Shown: positions 1 to 11,830, counted from the stretch's first letter. The stretch is DNA of 64,000 nt from Parasponia andersonii (GCA_002914805.1 JXTB01000167.1:114722-178721); one strand, 5' to 3'. Numbers and translations are program-made. The notes: generated from the letters alone by a model not told the origin.

Positions 1-5
1 GGCTT

Positions 6-2640
6 TGCATTGATTATAGGGAGCTGAATAAGCTCACAATCAAAAACAAGTATCCACTTCCTATAATTGATGATCTATTCGATCAACTACAAGGAGCTTT
101 GGTGTTTTCAAATATTGACTTAAGATCATGATACCATCAGTTAAAAATTAAGGATGAAGATATTTCAGAAATAGCTTTCAGAACCAGATATAGACACTAT
201 GAGTTTTTAGTAATGCCCCTTGGATTAACGAATGCCCTAGCTGCTTTCATGGATATGATGAATCGAGTATTTAAGGATTTCTTAGATAAATTTATTATAG
301 TTTTCATCGATGATATTTTGATTTACTCACGCTCAAGAGACAAGCATTTGGAACATTTGAGGACCGTGCTGAGAATTCTTAGGGAAAAGCAGTTGTATGC
401 TAAGTTTAAGAAGCGTGAATTCTGGTTAGAGAAAGTTATCTTTCTTGGTCATGTTATTTCTGAAAATGGTATTTCTGTGGATCCAACAAAAGTTGAAGCT
501 GTGAATAATTGGTTGAGACCTACAAATGTTTCTGAGATTCGTAGCTTCTTAGGGTTAGCTGGTTATTATAGATGTTTTGTTGAAGGTTTTTCGAAGCTGA
601 CTTCTCCATTAACTCATTTAACAAGGAAGAATGTGAAGTTTCACTGGAACGAAAATTGTGAAAGGATTTTCGAGGAATTGAAGCATCGTTTGATAACAGC
701 CCCTATACTTTCAATACTATCTGGATCAGGAGGATTTGTTATTTACAGTGATGCCTCAAAGAATGATCTAGGATGTGTTCTGATGCAAAATGGCAAAGTC
801 ATTGCTTATGCCTTTAGACAATTGACGGAATATGAAAAAAAGTATCTTACTCATGATTTAGAGCTAGCAGCAGTTGTCTTTGCACTAAAAATTTGGAGAC
901 ACTATCTCTATAGGGAGAAGTGTGAGATCTACACTATCACAAGAGTCTAAAGTACTTCTTTACCCAAAAAGAACTGAATATGAGACAAAGAAGATGGCTT
1001 GAACTGGTGAAAGATTATGACTGTGAGATTAACTATCATCTAGGAAAAGCCAATGTGGTTGCTGATGCTCTAATTAGGAAATCATTGGCTACTATGACTA
1101 TTAAGCATATTGATATGAAACATCTTTTAATGGATTTAGATAAGTTAGAGTTAGAGATTGTGCCTACAGGTTTAACAGAAAGATTAGCAGCTCTTACTCT
1201 TCAACCAAAAATTTTAGAGAAAATCAAACAAGGCTAGAATATAGATCCTTATATGATGAATTTAAAGAATAAGATAGAATCTGGAAAGGAGATGGCCTTC
1301 CAAATTTCTGGTGATGGTATAATCAGATATGGAAATAGATTGTGTGTGCCTAGTGGAATTGTTAGGAAGGATATATTGATAGAAGCTCATACCACTCCCT
1401 ATTCTGTGCATCTTGGCAATACAAAGATGTATAGAAACTTAAAGATGTATTACTGGTGGCCTGGTATGAAGAAAGATATGGTTTAGTTTGTAGAGTAGTG
1501 TCTCACATGCCAGCAAGTCAAAGCTGAACATCAAAGACCTACTGGAAAATTAAAGCCTTTGAACATACCCCAATGGAAATGGGAAGAGATTGCTAAGGAT
1601 CTTGTTATTGGACTTCTTAAGACAACTAAGGAACATGATGCTATTTGGGTGATTATGGATAGATATACCAAATCAGCTCATTTCCTTCTTATTAGAATAA
1701 CCTATAACTTGGACCAGTTTGCTCGGTTATATGTTCAGGAGATTATGAGACTACATGGTATTCCAAAAGTTATCATTTCTGACCGAGATTCTAGATTTAC
1801 TTCAAAATTTTAGAGGAGTGTTCAAGAGGCAATGGGCACAAAATTGGCATTTAGTACAAATTTTCATCCTCAAACTGATGGACAATCAGAGAGGACTATA
1901 CAGACCCTTGAAGACATGCTCAGAGCTTGTGTGTTGGATTTCCATAGATCTTGGAGCAAATACCTACCACTTCTAGAATTTGCTTACAATAATAGTTACC
2001 AAGCTTCCATTGAAATGCCCCCATATGAAGCATTGTATGGAAGAAAGTGCAGTTCTCCTATTCATTGGGACAAGATGGGGGAGAGAAAATTTCTGGGTCC
2101 AAAATTAATAAGAGAGACAAATAAGGCAACAGAAAAGATTCGAAAAAGGATACTAGCTGCTCAAAGTAGACAAAAACATTATTCAGATCCTCAAAGAAGA
2201 AAACAAGAATTTAACGTTGGAGATAAAGTGTTCTTGAAGGTTGCTCCCATGAAAGGAATCATGAGGTTTGGGAAGAAAGGAAAGCTAAGTCCCAGATATG
2301 TAGGTCCTTTTGAGATACTCGACAAAGTTGGAGATGTTGCCTATGGACTCACTTTGCTACCATCATTGTCGAATGTACATAATGTATTTCATGTCTCTAT
2401 GTTAAGAAGGTACATTTCAAATCCTTCACATGTTCTAAATTTTGAGCAATTGGAGCTAAATTAAGATGTGAGTTATGAGGAACATCCAGTGAAGATTTTG
2501 GATACAAAAGAAAAAGAACTTAGAAACAAGAAAATCCCTTTGGTCAAAGTATTATGGAAGAACCATAAAGTGGAAGAGGCCACATAGGAAAAAGAGGAAG
2601 AGATTAAAACTAACTATCCACACCTATTCGGGTAAGCAAA
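6..2640 (+). pseudogene. Chromovirus pol remnant (RT, RNase H, integrase, chromodomain)
   Basis: Pol converts element RNA to DNA and integrates it. Visible in order: RT from about 6 ([10 protein letters not shown]) with active site FIDD at 303-314 in [10 protein letters not shown] and the downstream [12 protein letters not shown] motif; RNase H from about 740 ([10 protein letters not shown]) to about 1080 ([10 protein letters not shown]); integrase with the zinc-finger His pair near 1390-1410 and CLTC near 1499-1510; core Asp near 1594, Asp in IISDRDSRF near 1775-1800 and Glu in GQSERTIQTL near 1880; then a C-terminal region resembling a chromodomain (HPVKILDTKEKELRNKKIPL, about 2483-2542). 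Breaks include a TGA at 129-131, a frame change near 945-975 in RNase H, stops at 1235-1237, 1484-1486, 1811-1813, 2462-2464 and one near 2586. The copy is dead; the family call is secure. Confidence 0.9.
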
Positions 2641-2660
2641 TTTTGAGGACGAAATTTTGT

Positions 2661-2674
2661 AAGGAGGGGAGAAT
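2661..2674 (+). other. Polypurine tract of the Tekay-type element
   Basis: AAGGAGGGGAGAA lies immediately 5' of the TGTGATACC that opens the 3' LTR. This is the expected primer site for plus-strand DNA synthesis. Confidence 0.85.
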
Positions 2675-5405
2675 TGTGATACCTAAGATTCTCACATGCA
2701 TACTAAGCCAATAATAAATATGTTCTAATTGTATATTAGGCATCTAGAAGTCGTTAATACTAGTTTTATAATAGCATGCTCATTCATTATGTTATGTGCA
2801 TTTACATAGATGTTATTACACTAATGATTGTCGAAGTGTCCCAATGCAGTGTAAAGGTTCAATACCCTCCGAGAAAGAGCTCGGTGTGCTAAAAGAATAA
2901 AGAATATAATTATGAAATTAATACTATGTTTGCATTGTTAATTGGAGTGCAATTGACCTATTTTTGTGCTTAATGATTGGTTATGGGGCAAGGTTCCACT
3001 AAATTACAATAAGATTAGCCATATAGGATCATAAGTCAAAGTATGACTAGTTTTCACTTTCTAAGATAGGATTCACCAACTTTGGCTAAACTTGGGTGTA
3101 TAGGAGTGACTAGCAACATGGTGACTATGGTAAGGATGTTTTAGAGCTGGACACATGGAAAGTAATGTGTAAAACACCCAAAATACCCCTTATAATTTAA
3201 GTTATACCTTTTCTTAGCCATTAACTGTTGAGTTTGGGTCAAATCTGGTCATTTGCTTTCCCTTTCTCTCTAGCCACGACCTGGAACTCTCCAGTACTTT
3301 TTCTAACTTCTCTCAACTTCCCTCAAATATTTTCAAGAGTTTTCAAGAGGTAGAACCAAAACTAGTCAAGGTAATTCTATTAAGTTCTTCTTTCTAGGTG
3401 TTATCCTTTAATTTCAATTCTCTGCTTGTTCCTAGTTAAATAATGGTTTCTTTAGGTCTTCTTAAGTCCAAAAATCTAATTCTAAGGCTATAGAATCAGT
3501 TTGGTAGAGGTAAAAGGCAAGAACTCTAACAAAAGCTCAAACTAGTCAAAGTGAGCATTATGTATGATTTTGAACTTATAGTTAATTTGTAGAAGGCAAG
3601 AACTCTAACAAAAGCTCAAACTAGTCAAAGTGAGCATTATGTATGATTTTGAACTTATAGTTAATTTCTTTTGTGTTAACCCTTAAACCAAAGCAATTAT
3701 TTGATTAATAATAGTCCTAGAAACCCTTATATATTACTGGAATATAGAATTTAAGTAGAGAATGCAAGTTACGCCAAGAGCCCTAAATTTACTAATTGTG
3801 TATTCAAGTGTTTCCGTGAGTGTATTAATCTTTCTATACTTCTAATATGATTTTCTCAACTTGCAATGGATATGTCATAGATTCTATTATTTATTCCACT
3901 TATTTAGTTGCTTTTTTTTGCGATAGACAAGTGCACAAATTGTTTTCAACTTGTCCAAATCAAAAAAATTTGAAATATGCTTTTATGTTATTTTAGATGT
4001 GTATATGTGAGAACTGGATTGTTAATTATTATTACAGGTTTAAAACCACGATTTTAATCATGTGGGAATATCCCTAAAATAGGGGAGGTGCTGGCCAATT
4101 GTTTTTAAAATGAAATGGCACCATTTAGGAGCAAATGGACTTGTTTTTACAAAATGATGTGCCATTTTGGACCATTTTTTGCTAATGAACTAGCATTCAT
4201 ATTTTAATACTTTTGAACCGTTTTTCAATGCTAGTTGTTGACTACCAAGTACCTTAAGTGATTTATATGCTTCCAAGTTATTTTAAAACCAAGTTTCCTA
4301 ATTTGGTGAAAGTTGTTATTTCGGTCTTGTTCAAGTATCTTAATGCATTCTTTTTATAAAATGTGCAACTTGAATAATAGTAATTTATGACAGGCGATTA
4401 GCACACTAATTTCTAGAAGATATTGACTCTTTCCACTATCAATTATTATTCAGGACACGAGGTAAGTAAAGACTTATAACTGCATCACAAGAACTATATG
4501 GAAGATGTATATATGTGAAACTTACTTATTCCTGAAAGTTATGAAACGACATGTGCATGGCATGTTTTGCATGCAAATGGAGACTTTTATTATAAGAGTA
4601 TTTGAAAGTGAGTACTATTGTACCAATTTTATAAGTTAAGTTTTAGTGGCAATTGTTAGTCTGTCGGAGCTGGATAGGTAAGTCTGCTGATACAGACTCT
4701 CCCGTTGAAGTGGGATTTGCGGATCTTATAATGTGTCTCGTTGAAGTAGGACAATATTAGCATGGTGTGGGATGCCCCTTTGATGAGGGAAGGAGAAAAA
4801 CCTCACATAACAGTTGCAGCTTATTTTTACTTTTGGCCAGAGTTTCCGCCCAATATTATCACGGCCTATCGACTTACAGGACAAACAATGTGCTAAGGGG
4901 CCCAACTAAGAACAATTTTTAAGGAAAATACATGGACTCAAATGTTTAAGAAAGAAAGGATACAGTGGGAACTTTATGAGATTTTAAAGCATTCATAAGC
5001 ATACATAGTTTTTATTTACTGAGTTTTAGCTCATTTTAGTCCTGTGAGGCAGATGAGGAGACATATTTTGGTTTTGACTAGCTGGTTGTCTGGTTTGTCC
5101 TTTGTCACCATGATCATACAGATGTAGACGAGCTTGACCTATGGGTGACATTTTTGTTTTGAGATATTTTGGTGTAATATAAATACTACTGCTGATGGAA
5201 AAATAGACTGGTAAAAACCTCTTTTGATTGTACATTTTGTAAAGACACTTTTAACAAGAAATGTCATACAGTTGCTTTTGTTTAAAGGTTTTAGAAAGTT
5301 CAAAATTGTCCACCTTTTTATCAAAACGAAAGATATGGAAGAACAAGGAATAATACTTTATAGTTTAACTCTATATAGCAATATGGTTAAACTAGGGGGT
5401 ATCAC
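2675..5405 (+). repeat. 3' LTR of the Tekay-type element (family A), about 2.73 kb
   Basis: The LTR starts TGTGATACC after the polypurine tract and ends GGTATCAC(G), a near-perfect terminal inverted repeat. It is very long and AT-rich and holds no coding domain. Compared with the solo copies at 40161-43141 and 60392-63288 it is shorter. It lacks about 290 bp at 2919-2929, where the 11-mer TAATACTATGT occurs once; in the copy at 47851-51479 that 11-mer occurs twice, 290 bp apart. It also has a private 79-bp tandem duplication at 3514-3668. Open frames of 60-85 codons inside it are considered LTR background, although one antisense frame (5026-5235) is open in two other copies as well. Confidence 0.9.
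3514..3668. repeat. 79-bp direct tandem duplication inside the LTR
   Basis: Two adjacent, practically identical copies begin AAGGCAAGAACTCTAAC at 3514 and 3593 and end in GTTAATTT. The other LTRs of this family have a single copy, so the duplication arose in this copy. It looks like replication slippage or template switching. Confidence 0.9.
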
Positions 5406-5429
5406 GTCTAATGATTATTAGAGTCCTCT

Positions 5430-6430
5430 ACAAGCGACCTTATCTAATGAAAAGGCAATGAGTAAAAAGAGACTAGGAAAGCATTGTCGGTTCCACCTAG
5501 ATAACAGTCATGACATCAACGACTGTTATTACACGAAGGATATGATCGAAGAACTGATTTAATGGGGTTACCTTGGGAGGTGTAAACCAGTGAGAGACTA
5601 TGATTGGAAAGAGGATAGTCGAGTAGTTTCATTAGTTTGTAATAACCTAATTCAAGATGAAATTAAGACCTCACATCACTAGAAGTTCAGTTGGCACAAC
5701 TCAAGAAGCTTTAAGAATAAACATCCTTTGCCTTCAGGATTGTTCAAAATAGGGATTCTGAAGAGAAAATGAGCCACTCACTTTCATATAAGAGGATGTG
5801 TACAATGTGCAATATCCGCGTAATGACCTTCTAGTTGTTACTGTTCAGATTAGCAACATGCTCATCCACTGAACTCTGGCTGATAATGGAAGCTCGGTAG
5901 ACATCCTATACTTAACTTTCAAGAAGATGAGTTTAGGTGTACAACATTTGTGGCTATGCAGCTTTACTGGTGCATCCAACTTGCACTTGTTATGGGAGTG
6001 TGATCTCAGTAGACAACAATTATGACCGATTTCATCATGGTGGATTGCCCAATGACCTATAACGCAGTCCTTGGAAGACCGTCCCTTCAAGACCTAAAGG
6101 CCATCACCTCAATCTACCATTTGGTGATGAAGTTCCTAACTCCAGAAAGAGTTAGAGTTCTATGAGGTGAGTAGCAATGAGCTCGCAAATGTTACAACTA
6201 GTCTAGGACTTTAGGGAAAAAGATCAATATGGCCTACATGTGCGAGCTACAGATTGTGGGTCCAGTCCATGACTGAATGGTGTGATCAGAAGAGTAGCAA
6301 TCAAAAACTGGATCGTGTGATTGATAAAGAAAAGAAGACCAGACCTCTAGAAGAGCTCACTGAATTTTGATTGAACAAGCAAAGGAAAGTAGTATTGGAT
6401 AGATTCAATCTATTTGTACATAAAGGATGG
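5430..6430 (+). pseudogene. Tat-type Ty3/gypsy gag C-terminus and protease remnant
   Basis: A decayed plus-strand fragment without LTRs. Near 5480-5560 there is a zinc-knuckle-like stretch (HCRF...DNSHDINDCYYTKDMIEELI), as at the gag C-terminus of Tat/Retand elements. Near 5877-5925 there is the protease-like core ADNGSSVDILYLTF, and near 6034-6090 [19 protein letters not shown], the typical downstream motif of that protease. Many stops and frame changes interrupt it. The protease motif is of the same DNGS type as in the Tat element at 33364-34143, but the copies are clearly diverged. It is an orphan piece of an older insertion. Confidence 0.75.
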
Positions 6431-6669
6431 CAAGCCGCTCATTGGAGGAGTAAAAGACAGATGTGATGATGAGTTGCATAAACGAGGTTTTTGAGTCCCA
6501 TTATGTTACATGGTAACCGTTCTAGGGAGCAGACCATAAGAATTATGCCCAATATATGTTTAGTATTTATTGATATTTATTGAATATTTTGATATTTAAT
6601 AAAGAATATTTCATGTATAGTATTTATGATAATATTTTGATCATTAGTACAATAGTAAATATGATGTAG
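6431..6669. other. AT-rich stretch, nothing recognised
   Basis: After the protease remnant fades, the sequence turns strongly AT-rich (repeated ATTTATTGATATTT-like runs near 6560-6660). I see no coding domain, LTR end or RNA gene here. Confidence 0.6.
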
Positions 6670-7184
6670 TGCAAGTATCTAATGAGAAAGATCTTTTAGA
6701 AAATTGGAGACAACTAACCATAACCTATTGATTCACTCACGGATACTAAGAAACAAACTTCAAACAACCATTGATTTTCTTAAGAATACCAGAATTCTGG
6801 GAAGAAAAGAGAAACTCTCTCTACAGTTTTATTAAAGTCAAAACATCTCAGTTCAATGGCACCTTTAGGCTTATAATTTATAGGAAACTTAATAAAATAC
6901 AAAACTCTATCAGCAATATTCAAAAAATATGAAAAAGGGTAACTAAACAAAGAAGAAGAAGCTAAAATAGGTAACCAAAAAAGATGCATAAATCACATTT
7001 TCAGTCGACTAATTCTTCTCGAGAAAATTGTATTTTCTATAAGCATTTTTCAGTCGACCAAAAATCATTTGCAAGCATTTTTACTCCACTTAAAATGGAT
7101 TTGTAGTCTGCCTAAAATGCCAATTTTCAAGATTTTTAGGATAAGTCATAATGCACAAAAAATTTATCCTCCTTGCACACTACA
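6670..7184 (-). repeat. 3' LTR of the deleted chromovirus
   Basis: Left boundary TG at 6670, by alignment with 9091. Right boundary ...CTACA at 7184, which on the minus strand reads TGTAG, preceded by GGGGAGTACGA and the coding tail FEDEFS-like with purine tract (7185-7215). Length about 515 bp, in the usual range for Reina- or CRM-like chromoviruses. Confidence 0.6.
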
Positions 7185-7204
7185 TCGTACTCCCCAAGGT
7201 GGAG

Positions 7205-9060
7205 AAAATTTGTCTTCGAATTTCCTGCAGCATCTGATAAATCTCCTCGAAATGGAAAACATCTACCATTTTAATGTGTGATTGCAATGTGAGAAACTTA
7301 TTCAACTAATATAACTTTTCTTTCTTCTTTTTGTGACTATGGTACACCCCAGCTGAATAGTCTCTCTTTAATTCATTCCATATCGACAGTGCCAACACGA
7401 TAATCATCAATATAGGAATAACACCAAAATAACTTTCGACAAACCTTTTATGAAACAAATTAGTATCTCCAAGCTTTCTTCTTTTCCTCATAAGAATAAT
7501 AAATCATGGAAAGGACCACCATCACTAAAAATGCTCAAGTGAAAGTTTGTCAGATTCATTGAAGAGAACACCAATAATTGTAACTAACATGCTGCACTTG
7601 AAAAATCATCACAATTTAATCCTATATGAGGTTGTTGTAAGTGTACAAGCGATGAATAAGAAGTGGGACCTTTGGTACTTTGAAGACCACTAAACAACTT
7701 ATCAAGCATTTGGTTATATATCTATTGAATATGATATTGGATGTTTTACAAAGGTGGTAGACTTCCCATTAATTCTTTAGGAAAATTTAGAAATTCCTTT
7801 GGAAACGTGTCACTAAAGTCTTTAATAAATGTCTTCATATCTTCTAGAACAGCCACCTCAGCACTTGTCTGTTCATCTCTTCCATCTCTTCCAGCATCTT
7901 ATTATTGAGTTCTATCCCACTGTCCTTAATCATAATGTCATTCATTTCTTATGATAGGAGTTTTGAATCCTCAAGCTCATCTTCAATATCAAATTTCTCC
8001 AAGTAATCATTTAGGAAAATTCAAGAACACTCCAAAGTACCATCTTCTATCACTTTATTATAGCAATCACCAAGGAACCTAAAACGGTCTTTTTTCTCAG
8101 TAGCTACATTATCTTCAGTTGGTTGAGTTGACAAATCACTGATATCCTCCTTTGTTGTTTTGTCAATAAATGAATGAAATTCAAATAAGTCATTATTTTG
8201 TTCCATATCCACAAGATTTTCTAACCAAATTTTTTCATAATTCCTTTGCCTATCTTTTAGAATAACTTCAACATCTTTGACCTCAATTTTTTCCTACTTT
8301 TAATTTTTTGCTTCTCCTCTTAAATTCTCCCACTTCGAACTAATTCCTACTACAAAATAACAGGAACTTTAAATTTTCTAACAACTAAGAAAACCTGTTT
8401 CGAGGGCTTTCGATCCATATACTCAAAATACTCATTGACCCTTTTAATCTAATCAAAAAATTTCTCTGGTTTAAAATAACCATAGAAGCTAGAAATCTTT
8501 GCTTTATTGGAATTATCTTCGAAATCGGCACCTACTCATAAATAGTTTACCATTGAGGATATATCTCCCACTATGTCCCTTTGGTCTAATCATCATTAGG
8601 ATCAATTAGGTACACCAATTTCAAAATCCTTGACGTTTTTTGCTATAGGATTTTTTAGTAGGTGTGATGAAGAAACAACTCTGATAGTTACTTGTCGTTG
8701 AGGCTTGGGCTGAGCCACTCTCATAGTAGCGTTGATGGAAATGTAACTCAAAAAATCGAATCTCACTTAACGTTGAACTCGATAGAAGTCGAATCTCAAT
8801 TAACGTTGAACTCGATAGAACTCTTGATTTTCATCGGTGAGCAACCCACACCTTAAAACAACTGATCTTTTTCTTGAATTATTCCCTTAATCATGATGAT
8901 TATAATTCTGAGTTTGGTTTTGGGGAGCCAATAATGCAGCTACTTGCTTCGTTCATTGGGCCACGTATTGATCCAATTGCATCGTCCGATCATATTCATA
9001 AAATTCATCAATGGGGACCTCATTGGCTCGGTGTCTTCTTGGGCAGCCTCTTGTGAAGGA
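7205..9060 (-). pseudogene. Chromovirus gag and pol scraps
   Basis: Read on the minus strand, about 8560-8330 gives KISSFYGYFKPEKFFD followed, after a stop, by IKRVNEYFEYMD. This is the N-terminal signature of retrotransposon gag in chromoviruses. An acidic 63-residue open frame follows (8212-8021). Near 7870-7730 a stretch reading FPKEFLNFPKELMGSLPPL resembles the leader of chromoviral RT. Between 9060 and 8870 the frame contains RRHRANEVPIDEF, likely gag N-terminus. There are many stops. The lineage is inferred from the gag motif only. Confidence 0.55.
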
Positions 9061-9067
9061 CAAATGT

Positions 9068-9081
9068 GGCTCTTATATCAA
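9068..9081 (-). other. Primer-binding-site-like motif
   Basis: On the minus strand TTGATATAAGAGCC resembles the TGGTATCAGAGCC motif complementary to initiator Met tRNA. It lies about 10 bp from the LTR end at 9091, where a primer-binding site belongs. It carries several mismatches, in keeping with age. Confidence 0.5.
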
Positions 9082-9090
9082 TTGATCTAG

Positions 9091-9840
9091 TGAAACCATC
9101 CGATGAGAAAGATCTCTTGGAAAACTGGGGAAGACCTACTATAGCCTATTGATTCGCTTATGAATACCAAGCAATATACTTCAAACAACCAGCTCATCTC
9201 TCAAAACCTACAACTTATTTAAACAAGTTAAAGAAAACAAAAGCGAATAAAAGATTTACTAAAAGAAACCAACTTAGAGGAAGAAAAGTCAAACAAGGGA
9301 AAAGAACACATCCGAGGAAGCGAGACATTCTCGCCTCTTATTAAGATTGGCCAATGTAGTGCTCTAAGCAAAGTGGCTCTAAGTTAGAATTACGAACAGT
9401 CTCTATTCCCTCCTACTCCTCATGGCGAAGTCTTGTACAAATTGTGCAACAAGGTAACTTAAGGTTGGAAGAAAGCTCTGCTTTATGATGTGGAGTATCA
9501 CCATAGCATCGAAATGTTAGAATTATATCCCAAACCGAGGTGGCTTGGTAGATAGTTCTAACTCTAATAGTCAAAGTCTTCCAATAACCAATTGGTTTCA
9601 TCAATTAATAATTGGTAGATACAGGTGGTACCATTATCTCTTTCCACTCATATTCTTGTTTCGGGCCAAAAGATTGTTGAGGAAGTTTTTTATTTGATAC
9701 TCTCAGGAGAAACCATCATTCGAGCACTCGTTTGCAACTCTTTCTATCTTTACCACGCACAATAGAATGGCTTTGAGTCTTATTAAGCACACTATAAGAG
9801 AGCTTGTTGATCTATTATCTCAAAGCACCTCACAAAATAA
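9091..9840 (-). repeat. Decayed 5' LTR region of the deleted chromovirus and unassigned sequence
   Basis: The first 115 bp match the 3' LTR at 6670. The remainder to about 9330 shows only patchy similarity. From about 9330 to 9840 I recognise no domain; a 63-codon minus frame at 9413-9604 has no recognisable motif and I do not call it a gene. Confidence 0.4.
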
Positions 9841-9929
9841 ACATTTAAAAATATAAAATAAAAAATAAAAATAAATAAATTCCTAAATTAAACTCAACTT
9901 ACTATCGATATCAACAATAATATAAAATG

Positions 9930-9952
9930 CCAATTTTTGAGCAACAACACCA
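9930..9952 (-). other. Primer-binding site of a family D element
   Basis: On the minus strand TGGTGTTGTTGCTCAAAA follows the LTR end closely. It is a decayed version of the TGGCGCCGTTGCCGGGGA motif used by Athila-like elements (compare 27056-27073 in this window). It orients the LTR at 9959-11408 as a 5' LTR on the minus strand. About 90 bp of AT-rich internal sequence remains to the left. Confidence 0.6.
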
Positions 9953-9958
9953 AAATTA

Positions 9959-11408
9959 TGTTATGCTAAAATGCATATACATAAAATAACTGTAAGCACA
10001 CAGGCCATATACAAGTAATAAAATGATAAGAGAATTGTCGATCCTTTGAAGAATTGGGTACTAAATTGTCACTAAGTACTGTAATTATCATAACTTAACT
10101 TTATCTCGGCAACCAAAATAAATGAATTTGTAATTTAATAAATATAAATACAAAAATAAAATATGGAAATTTCTATGCATAAATATACTATGGAATTGAA
10201 TTCACCTAATTATCAACTATGTCTTTTGATCACCAATTATATTCTAATCAAATATTCCTAGTTTATAAGCCAAGAGTCCAAAGATATTTCTACTCTCTCT
10301 CTCGAGTACCAAGGAAAATCATTCCTAATTCCAATATCTCTATTTGAATCCTAGAAATTAAGAATTAATTATGTTCAATTATTCTTTGATCAAAGCCTTA
10401 AAAGAATCATAGGTTCTCTCAAACTCTACAAGTTCTAGGTTATACTATCCTGTGGTTGTTTCTAAAATTCCCTTCCTCAAGTACCAAATTCTAGAAATTA
10501 AATCATCCAATAAGTAGTTAATTAAACATTAAAAAATTAAGTATGGAATAGCATAAATAAATTCAAGAATAATATTATAAAACATATTAGAAATGAAGAC
10601 ATAGAATTAAAGTTGAAGTTGCATCATTTCTCAAGCATATAACAATTACTTCAACATAGGAGAATCCAATACTAATTTCAATAAGAATTTTATATATCCA
10701 AATATATTTAATAATTAAGCAAAATACAAAATTTAAATGAGATTAGGGTGAGAGAGAGGATGACAAAAACTCTTTTGTAGAAGTAAAACTTCAAGCCTTC
10801 AACCTCTTCAAGCCTCCTCTCTAAGAATTTTAGCTCCAAGCTCCTTCCTCTCCTGAAATCTCTCTCTATTATGTTTTCTCTCAACTCTCCACCCCTTGAA
10901 ATGGAGGCATAAAGTTATATTAAGGAGCTTTAAGTGGACATAGTCTAGGTGAAATGTTAAGCATTTGATTAGATGACATCAATGGTCCAGACTGACATCA
11001 ATGTTAAGCATTTGGATGCTGTGTAGTGCCGTGGCTCTCCCTGGCAAACACCGTGGTACTCTAGCCTCTAGAATTCCATTTTCTAGCTAGCATCATAGTA
11101 CTACTATTACAATGCCACAACACTTTCAGTTTTAGAACTCAGCATAACAGCTTTTTCTTTCCTTGGCATCATTTCCTCTTTTAAGCTCCGTTTCACCTGA
11201 TTTTTGTTACGTTCTATTTGAATCGGAGTCAATTTCATCCCAAATAGTTGAAATGTCTATATTTGTAACCAATGTTTCATGATTCCTAATAAATCATAAG
11301 AATTACAAAAACAATGCAAAAACACATCAAATTGACAAAAATACTTGAGAACTTACAATTATTTGATTTGAATGATACGTGATTTATAGGTAAATTAATT
11401 ACTCATCA
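9959..11408 (-). repeat. LTR of family D (Athila/Tat-like or LARD), minus strand
   Basis: Boundaries TG at 9959 and CA at 11408. On the minus strand it starts TGATGAGTAATTAATT and is clearly homologous to the plus-strand LTRs at 58575 and about 63434. Shared landmarks are TCAAATAATTGTAAGTTCTC near the start, the cluster of GCAC..GTGC palindromes, TTAAGCCTCCATTTGAGG-like text and a GAATTCAATTCCATAG-type block. It keeps about 200 bp at its 3' end that the copy at 58575 has lost. A target-site duplication could not be found because the partner LTR is missing. Confidence 0.75.
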
Positions 11409-11539
11409 TCCAACCATACTTTAAACACATAATCTCTCAATTTTCATCTTAAATTAATTAATCAATTAGAGTTGTCAACTGAAAATTCGAATGTATTCAC
11501 AAACTCATTTCTAAAATGTATGTGAAAATATCTTGACAA

Positions 11540-11830
11540 GCTAGACTCTCAGATCCTCAAAAGGTTGATCTGGACCATTAATTATTTACCCAGGACGCAA
11601 GTGGTGGTATTGTGGCATCATTTTTGTGTTGCAGTGCGAAAACTATCCGAGAAATGGCACTGGCATGCTACTTTTTTGTTGGTTTGGTGCCGCAGTTTCC
11701 TAGATGCGCTATTTCCTCATTTTAGCTTCGATTTACCTTATTTTTATTACGTTACGACCGTATTAAATTCTACTTCGATCTAATGGTCTGAAAAACCTAT
11801 TTGGGGGCACAAATTCACCTTAATTCATTT
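11540..11830 (-). repeat. Second, truncated family D LTR fragment
   Basis: This stretch repeats, in diverged form, the palindrome-rich part of the neighbouring LTR: GTGGTATTGTGGCATC, GTTGCAGTGCG, TGGTGCCGCAG, then TTTAGCTTCGATTTACC and TTATTACGTTACGACC, which parallel 11175-11235. A 72-codon plus frame here (11565-11783) is a by-product. It is probably an older copy cut by the one at 9959-11408. Boundaries are uncertain. Confidence 0.5.

Larger units (their letters stand above)
1..5405 (+). mobile_element. Ty3/gypsy Tekay/Del-type chromovirus, 3' part
   Basis: The window opens inside the reverse transcriptase of a plus-strand Ty3/gypsy element and then runs through RNase H, integrase, a chromodomain-like tail, a polypurine tract and a 3' LTR. 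The domain order RT-RH-IN with a C-terminal chromodomain, the tail ending in a NFEDEIL-like motif directly before the polypurine tract, and the long LTR are typical of the Tekay/Del chromovirus lineage. The 5' LTR, gag and protease lie left of the window, so its target-site duplication cannot be tested. The same LTR family recurs three times as solo LTRs at 40161-43141, 47851-51479 and 60392-63288. The coding part has stops and frameshifts and is not autonomous. Confidence 0.9.
6670..9840 (-). mobile_element. Heavily deleted chromovirus-type Ty3/gypsy remnant
   Basis: Minus-strand element. Its 3' LTR is at the left (6670-7184), then the polypurine side and 3' pol end, a much reduced internal region with gag and a scrap that may be RT leader, a primer-binding-site-like motif at 9068-9081 and the start of the 5' LTR at 9091. 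The left ends of the two LTRs align base for base over about 115 bp (6670 onward and 9091 onward, both containing ATGAGAAAGATCT and CTATTGATTC and ending near ACTTCAAACAACC). Farther in they are only weakly alike. Internal length is under 2 kb, so most of pol is gone. The right boundary near 9840 is not resolved. Confidence 0.65.

Noticed and set aside
1..2464. First pol region and the solo LTRs as one element with a 40-60 kb insert
   Set aside because: The three other LTR copies have their own distinct 5-bp duplications, so they are independent insertions.
5224..5421. 65-codon plus frame spanning the LTR end
   Set aside because: It crosses the LTR boundary at 5405 and has no homologous open frame in the other LTR copies.
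9413..9604. 63-codon minus frame as a host exon
   Set aside because: No recognisable domain or splice sites; lies in the poorly resolved edge of the deleted chromovirus.
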